Shown: in pieces, positions 59,401 through 64,000 of the stretch | Layout: the number at the start of each line of letters is the position of its first letter | How positions within the stretch are numbered: position 1 is the first letter of the stretch | Assembly: GCA_946800325.1 (NCBI GenBank) | Contig: OX326961.1 | Span: 47,889,415 to 47,953,414 of the forward strand | DNA from: Luzula sylvatica | Taxonomy: Eukaryota > Streptophyta > Magnoliopsida > Poales > Juncaceae | Direction: 5' to 3' | Length of the DNA: 64,000 nucleotides | Translations under genes and position numbers: made by a program | Notes under the pieces: model-generated | Seen by the model: the letters and a program-made list of their open reading frames with translations, nothing else | Told to the model about the DNA's origin: nothing | Databases searched by the model: none

Positions 59401-59779
59401 TCGAGTTCAAAACGGGTGGCGAGTTTGCATCGATTACCGAAAGCTCAATAAGGCGACGAAAAAGGACCACTTTCCGCTTCCATTCATCAATCAAATGATA
59501 GAAAGACTCGCGGGAAATCCGTTCTATTGCTTCCTCGATGGATTTTCGGGCTATTTCCAAATACCGGTCGCACCCGAAGATCAAGAGAAGACCACATTCA
59601 CGTGCCCGTTTGGTACCTTCGCGTACCGACGCATGCCATTCGGCCTATGCAATGCTCCGGGTACTTTCCAAAGGTGTATGCTTTCTATTTTCTCCGATTA
59701 TATTTCCAAATTTATAGAAGTCTTTACGGATGACTTTTCGGTATTTGGTGATGTTGGTTCAAATTTCCTGATAGTTTGA
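56486..59779 (+). pseudogene. Athila-like Ty3 gag-pol ORF, cut inside reverse transcriptase by a Copia insertion
   Basis: One open frame of 1097 codons. Gag domain at about residues 100-280 (DWFYTLRGPLAFNEVANLF, KERYFSASRLAAIRRELLAI). A CCHC knuckle CGVCLANTHHTDEC is at about 311-324. Aspartic protease LDLGASINVMPFSVF is at about 636 (LG in place of the usual TG/SG after Asp, as in other Athila elements). Reverse transcriptase runs from about 935 (GWRVCIDYRKLNKATKKDHF, FLDGFSGYFQIPVAPEDQEK) to the catalytic FTDDFSVFGD. The element's own sequence stops at 59751; the last codons (VGSNFLIV) come from the inserted Copia LTR. RNase H and integrase lie beyond the insertion, outside this window. The gag-protease part is intact, so the break is recent relative to decay. 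Confidence 0.88.
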
Positions 59780-61154
59780 TTATTTCAAAACACTGTCATT
59801 ACTAATGTATACATCCAGAAAAGTGCAGGATAACATAGGTAACAAAGATGAAGGAGGACTTGTGAAGGAGGATTTCATTGGATTACATCAAGAATCAGGA
59901 CATGAAGTCTCAAGATAAACAAGAAAAGAAGAACACAAGGAAGGCCATTAGAATACATCAAGAATCAAGATGTTGAAGCCTTCCGTGAGTGGGATACGCC
60001 ACAAATAAACCATAGGTACAAACATAGTAGAACTCAAGTAAAATCATGTTCAAAATAACAAAGAGTTCAGTCAAGCAGGAAGTGCGTTCTGAACGAACTC
60101 AAAGTCCGTTCAGAACGGACTTGCCACATATCAAAACTTTAAACCTTGATTAGAACCAAACGTGTCACAGGGATGTGTGCGTTCGAACGAACAATCATGT
60201 CCGTTCGAACGGACAATTAGAATCCGTTCACCCACCTTCTGAGTGCGTTGAACGGACAATTCTTCCTGTGAACGGAAAAATGTCACAGGGATGTGTGCGT
60301 TCGAACGAACACACATGTGCGTTCGAACGGACAACCTGGAATCCGTTCACCCACTTTTCAGTGCGTTGAACGGACTCTTGTTCCTGTGAACGCAAAATGC
60401 TATGTATAATTGAGTCCGTTACGAACGGACATTGTCCGTTCGAACGGACCCAAGATGTACTTGCACGTTATTTTGAAACGGCTAGTGCAAACTACAAGTG
60501 CGTTCTGAACGGACTTTATGCGTTCGAACGCACTACAAGTTTTCTGAAGGATTTCTATAGAGAGTATAAATAGAATCCTTCATGGGTCTCTCTCTCCCAC
60601 TCCTTCACTTTCAAACATTCAAACCTAAAAAGAGAGAAACCCTATGCTGTGATTATCTATATCCATTGATAGCTTGAGAAACCTCTTTAGATCGTTGATC
60701 TACTTTCGATATTCTCCACTAATCGTATCCCACTCACGTGACCGATCACGTTGTAGCTCGATTAGTGAAAAAGTGTAATAGGCTAGTGCAACAAATTGTA
60801 AAGAGCCTAAGCTATAGATCGATAGAAGCGTGTAAATCGATCTAGGCAAATCCTTGTAATCGAGTTGAGTTGGAATTCAATCGAAAGCCAAAAAGAGGCA
60901 CAAGGCATTCCCGGAGACGTAGGTACTCGCAAATAATTGAGTCGGTCAATTAAGCGAGTAAAGGGTGAGTTAAAGCTACAAAGCAACCACCTACCGAACT
61001 TCGTAAACAAACATCTTGTGTCAAAGTGTTTGTACGGTATCATCTTTATCATCTAAATTATTATTTATTCCGCACCGTAAATTAGGTTTAAATCTAAACT
61101 TAGTGTAAGTTAGATTGCCAAATTTACCCCCCTCTAGGTTAGAATTAACCAACA
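59752..61154 (+). mobile_element. Copia LTR 1 (1403 bp)
   Basis: Begins TGTTGGTTCAAATTTCC and ends ATTAACCAACA (TGTTGGTT...AACCAACA inverted termini). TATAAATAG at 60565-60573 marks the promoter. The U3 contains the array of CGTT...AACG palindromes (60084-60531). It interrupts the Athila-like RT; the left flank is GGTGA, but the matching right flank is outside the window. Confidence 0.88.
60084..60531 (+). promoter_or_regulatory. Array of about 12 CGTT...AACG palindromes in Copia LTR 1 U3
   Basis: Sites such as GCGTTCTGAACGA (60084), CCGTTCAGAACGG (60106), GCGTTCGAACGA (60179), CCGTTCGAACGG (60201), GCGTTGAACGG (60245), GCGTTCGAACGA (60297), GCGTTCGAACGG (60319), GCGTTGAACGG (60363), CCGTTACGAACGG (60416), CCGTTCGAACGG (60436), GCGTTCTGAACGG (60500) and GCGTTCGAACGC (60520). 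They form pairs spaced 20-22 bp. All lie upstream of the TATA box, the place expected of enhancers. The same array is present in LTR 2 at about +1516. Confidence 0.72.
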
Positions 61155-61267
61155 ATTGGTATCAGAGCAGGGTACTAACCATCTCTTAAATTTATGAAGG
61201 ATAAACTTGTACCTTACGATCTAATGGCTGAATTTAATCCCATGAGCGCGGTGGAAGCAGCCATTCA
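61155..61267 (+). mobile_element. Internal remnant (113 bp) of a deleted Copia copy
   Basis: Contains the PBS TGGTATCAGAGC (61157-61168, initiator tRNA-Met type), the leader and a gag start MAEFNP directly followed by MSAVEAAI, at which point LTR 2 begins. MSAVEAAI otherwise occurs about 1.2 kb downstream of the gag start in the second copy (63907-63930), so nearly the whole gag has been removed. Confidence 0.78.
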
Positions 61268-62673
61268 TGTTGGTTCAAATTTCCTGATAGTTTGATTATT
61301 TCAAAACACTGTCATTACTAATGTTTACATCCAGAAAAGTGCAGGATAACATAGGTACGATACGAAGATGAAGGAGGACTTGTGAAGAAGGACTTCATTG
61401 GATTAAATCAAGAATCAAGACATGAAGTCTCAAGATAAACAAGAAAAGAAGAAAACAAGGAAGGCCATTGGAATACATCAAGACTCAAGATGTTGAAGCC
61501 TTCCGTGAGTGGGATACGCCACAAATAAACCATAGGTACAAACCTAGTAGAACTCAAGTAAAATCATGTTCAAAATAACAAAGAGTTCAGTCAAGCAGGA
61601 AGTGCGTTCTGAACGAACTCAAAGTCCGTTCAGAACGGACTTGCTAAATATCAAAACTTTAAAGCTTGATTAGAACCAAACGTGTCACAGGGATGTGTGC
61701 GTTCGAACGAACAATCATGTCCGTTCGAACGGATAATTAGAATCCGTTCAAACACCTTCTGAGTGCGTTGAACGGACAATCCTTTCTGTGAACGGAAAAT
61801 GTCACAGAAATGTGTGCGTTCGAACGAACACACATGTGCGTTCGAACGGACAACCTGGAATCCGTTCACCCACTTTTCAGTGCGTTGAACGGACTCTTGT
61901 TCCTGTGAACGCAAAATGCTATGTATAATTGAGTCCGTTACGAACGGACATTGTACGTTCGAACGGACCCAAGATGTACTTGCACGTTATTTTGAAACGG
62001 CTAGTGCAAACTTCAAGTGCGTTCTGAACGGACTGTAATGCGTTCGAACGCACTACAAGTTTTCTGAAGGATTTCTATAGAGAGTATAAATAGAATCCTT
62101 CATGGGTCTCTCTCTCCCAACTCTTCATTTTCAAACATTCAAACCTAAAAAGAGAGAAACCCTAAGCTGTGATTATCTATATCCATTGATAGCTTGAGAA
62201 ACATCTTTAGATCGTTGATCTACTTTCGATATTCTCCACTAATCGTATCCCACTCACGTGACCGATCACGTTGTAGCTCGATTAGTGAAAAAGTGTAATA
62301 GGCTAGTGCAACAAATTGTAAAGAGCCTAAGCTATAGATCGATAGAAGCGTGTAAATCGATCTAGGCAAATCCTTGTAATCGAGTTGAGTTGGAATTCAA
62401 TCGAAAGCCAAAAAGAGGCACAAGGCATTCCCGGAGACGTAGGTACTCGCAAATAATTGAGTCGGTCAATTAAGCGAGTAAAGGGTGAGTCAAAGCTACA
62501 AAGCAACCACCTACCGAACTTCGTAAACAAACATCTTGTGTCAAAGTGTTTGTACGGTATCATCTTTATCATCTAAATTATTATTTATTCCGCACGTAAA
62601 TTAGGTTTAAATCTAAACTAAGTTTAAGTTAGATTGCCAAATTTACCCCCCTCTAGGTTAGAATTAACAAACA
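61268..62673 (+). mobile_element. Copia LTR 2 (1406 bp)
   Basis: Starts TGTTGGTTCAAATTTCC and ends AATTAACAAACA; it is nearly identical to LTR 1 along its length with scattered substitutions and short indels. TATAAATAG at 62085-62093. It is followed by its own PBS and gag, so it acts as the 5' LTR of a second internal region. Confidence 0.88.
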
Positions 62674-62675
62674 AT

Positions 62676-62687
62676 TGGTATCAGAGC
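62676..62687 (+). promoter_or_regulatory. Copia primer-binding site
   Basis: TGGTATCAGAGC, complementary to the 3' end of initiator tRNA-Met, the usual primer of plant Copia elements; three bases after the LTR end. Confidence 0.9.
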
Positions 62688-62740
62688 AAGGTACTAACCA
62701 TCTCTTTGAGTATTAGGGATAACTTGTACTTAACGATCAA

Positions 62741-63796
62741 ATGACCGAAATTAATCCTATTGTACGAAACTCATCGATAAATCCGATAAACACCGTACCC
62801 AAATCAAATATATCAAACTCACGTGAATTAGATGGAATCAATTGGAGTTCTTGGAAGAAATGCATGTTAAATGCATTCGCTCTCCAAGGACTTGACAAGG
62901 TAGTGTTACAAGGCTTTGTCTTGGCCCAAGAGGTTGACACGGACGGAAATGTAACCTACCCCGATCAAACTAGGGAAGATAGAACTAATGACATTTACGC
63001 TCAAAACTTAATACTAAACAACGTAATTAGTTCTATCGGATCGCTAGTTGATCATTGTGAAAACTCATTTGAAATGTGGCGTATGCTCAATGAGAGATAC
63101 GAGGGTACATCTCAAATGAGAAGAACTAATATCATCGGACTTGAACAAGAATTCAACAATCTCCGAATGATTGAGGGAGAGTCCGTTGATAAAATATGGG
63201 CAAAAATCAATGTATTAAAAACCCGATATGCCACCCAACATGCACCTCTTACCGATGATAGAATTATTGCTAGATTACTTCAAGCCATGCCCCGGAGTTG
63301 GGAATCTTTACGTGTAGCTTTAGGTACGGCGGTCGCATCACAAGATCTCACTCCCGAAGAATTGGTAAGTCAATTCCGGAACTTCGAGATTCGACTCAAG
63401 CAACTCGATGAAGAACAAGGAATCTTCACGACAACTCCTCGATCTAAAGCCATAGCCTTGCCCGCCGTGAATGCAAGCAACGAGGACAATGAGATGGACG
63501 ACCTCACTTTGCGACTCCTAGAATGGCAAAGGGATGAAAAGCGATTTAATGAGAATCGAAAACAAAAGGGACTGAAACCTCATTGCTTTTGGTGTAAGAA
63601 GTTTGGACATATGATGGAGTCGTGTTGGACGCTCCATCCTGAAAATTCTCGGTGGAATAAAAGGATGACGATCACAAGGATCGAGATAGACGAGAACCTC
63701 GATATGAACGAAGATATGAGGACAAGGGCCGAGATGATCGCCACAAATACAAAGGTAAAGATCATAAAAAGAAAAAGGCATATAAAGCTCATGTAA
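62741..63796 (+). pseudogene. Copia gag, shifted out of frame near its end
   Basis: Residues about 30-240 are a Copia UBN2/gag domain (GINWSSWKKCMLNAFALQGL; DKIWAKINVLKTRY), followed by a CCHC knuckle CFWCKKFGHMMESC (about residues 284-297). From about 63655 the expected charged linker is found in another frame (KDDDHKDRDRREPRYERRYE, later NSRWGETDGSSTSSES and ANLALMV), which continues open to the window end. A single-base change in an A-run near 63655-63665 therefore separates gag from pol. The present frame ends at 63794-63796. Confidence 0.82.
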
Positions 63797-64000
63797 ATTC
63801 CAGGTGGGGAGAAACGGATGGATCAAGCACATCATCTGAATCGGATGGTCCATCAAACCGACACCCCGCAAACCTTGCACTTATGGTAAGGATCGATTCT
63901 CCACAAATGAGCGCAGTGGAAGCGGCAATCAGATCTCTTCGAATTGAACGAGGGTTAACCACTACACCTCGCACTCCCACATTTATAGACGAAGAACCAT
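63797..64000 (+). mobile_element. Copia gag-pol linker continuing past the window
   Basis: The frame that reads NSRWGETDGSSTSSESDGPS and MSAVEAAIRSLRIERGLTTT is open to base 64000. Protease, integrase, RT and the last LTR would lie beyond the window. Confidence 0.6.

Overview
This window is nuclear DNA of a flowering plant, probably a eudicot. The genes are split by many short AT-rich GT/AG introns. Gene families typical of land plants are present (MED33/REF4, ROS3-like RRM protein, EIX-type LRR receptor-like protein, plant SERINC, plant dienelactone hydrolase). Intergenic space and introns are full of plant-type transposons (hAT elements and MITEs, a tRNA-derived SINE, a LINE tail, Helitron-like elements, Athila-like Ty3 and Copia LTR retrotransposons). 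The species cannot be told from the sequence.

Layout: 0.4-1.8 kb holds a decayed but structurally complete hAT element, and 2.9-3.0 kb a SINE with a perfect target duplication. From 4.5 to 17.3 kb is the gene-dense core: a ROS3-like gene on the minus strand, divergent from a SERINC gene on the plus strand, then a 14-exon MED33 gene on the plus strand whose introns carry MITEs. From 17.6 to 28.4 kb lie tandem repeats, a Helitron-like element, a LINE fragment, a hAT MITE, a truncated CHR24/ERCC6-like SNF2 pseudogene, a 1.7-kb minisatellite with a 38-bp unit, and a single decayed exon of TIM50. From 28.7 to 36.5 kb are three apparently intact genes: BSD-domain protein (+), LRR receptor-like protein (-) and dienelactone hydrolase (-). 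At 43.4-46.7 kb is a 16-exon PYROXD2-like FAD oxidoreductase (+). Around it (37-53 kb) is a block of Helitron-like sequences: a 2.5-kb inverted repeat with two outward-facing Helitron-type 3' ends, a hybrid of two families, and a 1.6-kb segmental duplication 13 kb apart. A truncated U2 snRNA sequence and several MITEs lie nearby. From 54 to 64 kb is a nested LTR-retrotransposon stack: an Athila-like Ty3 element whose reverse transcriptase is interrupted by a Copia element arranged as LTR - 113 bp - LTR - gag.

Exon models were built by hand from splice signals, reading phase and protein-family knowledge. For the six multi-exon genes and the two-exon BSD gene the joined exons keep one open frame (530, 414, 1261, 475, 982, 240 and 567 aa), which is the main reason for trusting them. 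No single pathway links the genes; they are ordinary housekeeping or defence loci (silencing/demethylation, membrane, Mediator, receptor, hydrolase, oxidoreductase) in a repeat-rich region.

The most unusual observation is that the LTRs of the two unrelated retrotransposon families both contain arrays of about twelve short palindromes of the form CGTT-n-AACG, placed in pairs about 20-22 bp apart.
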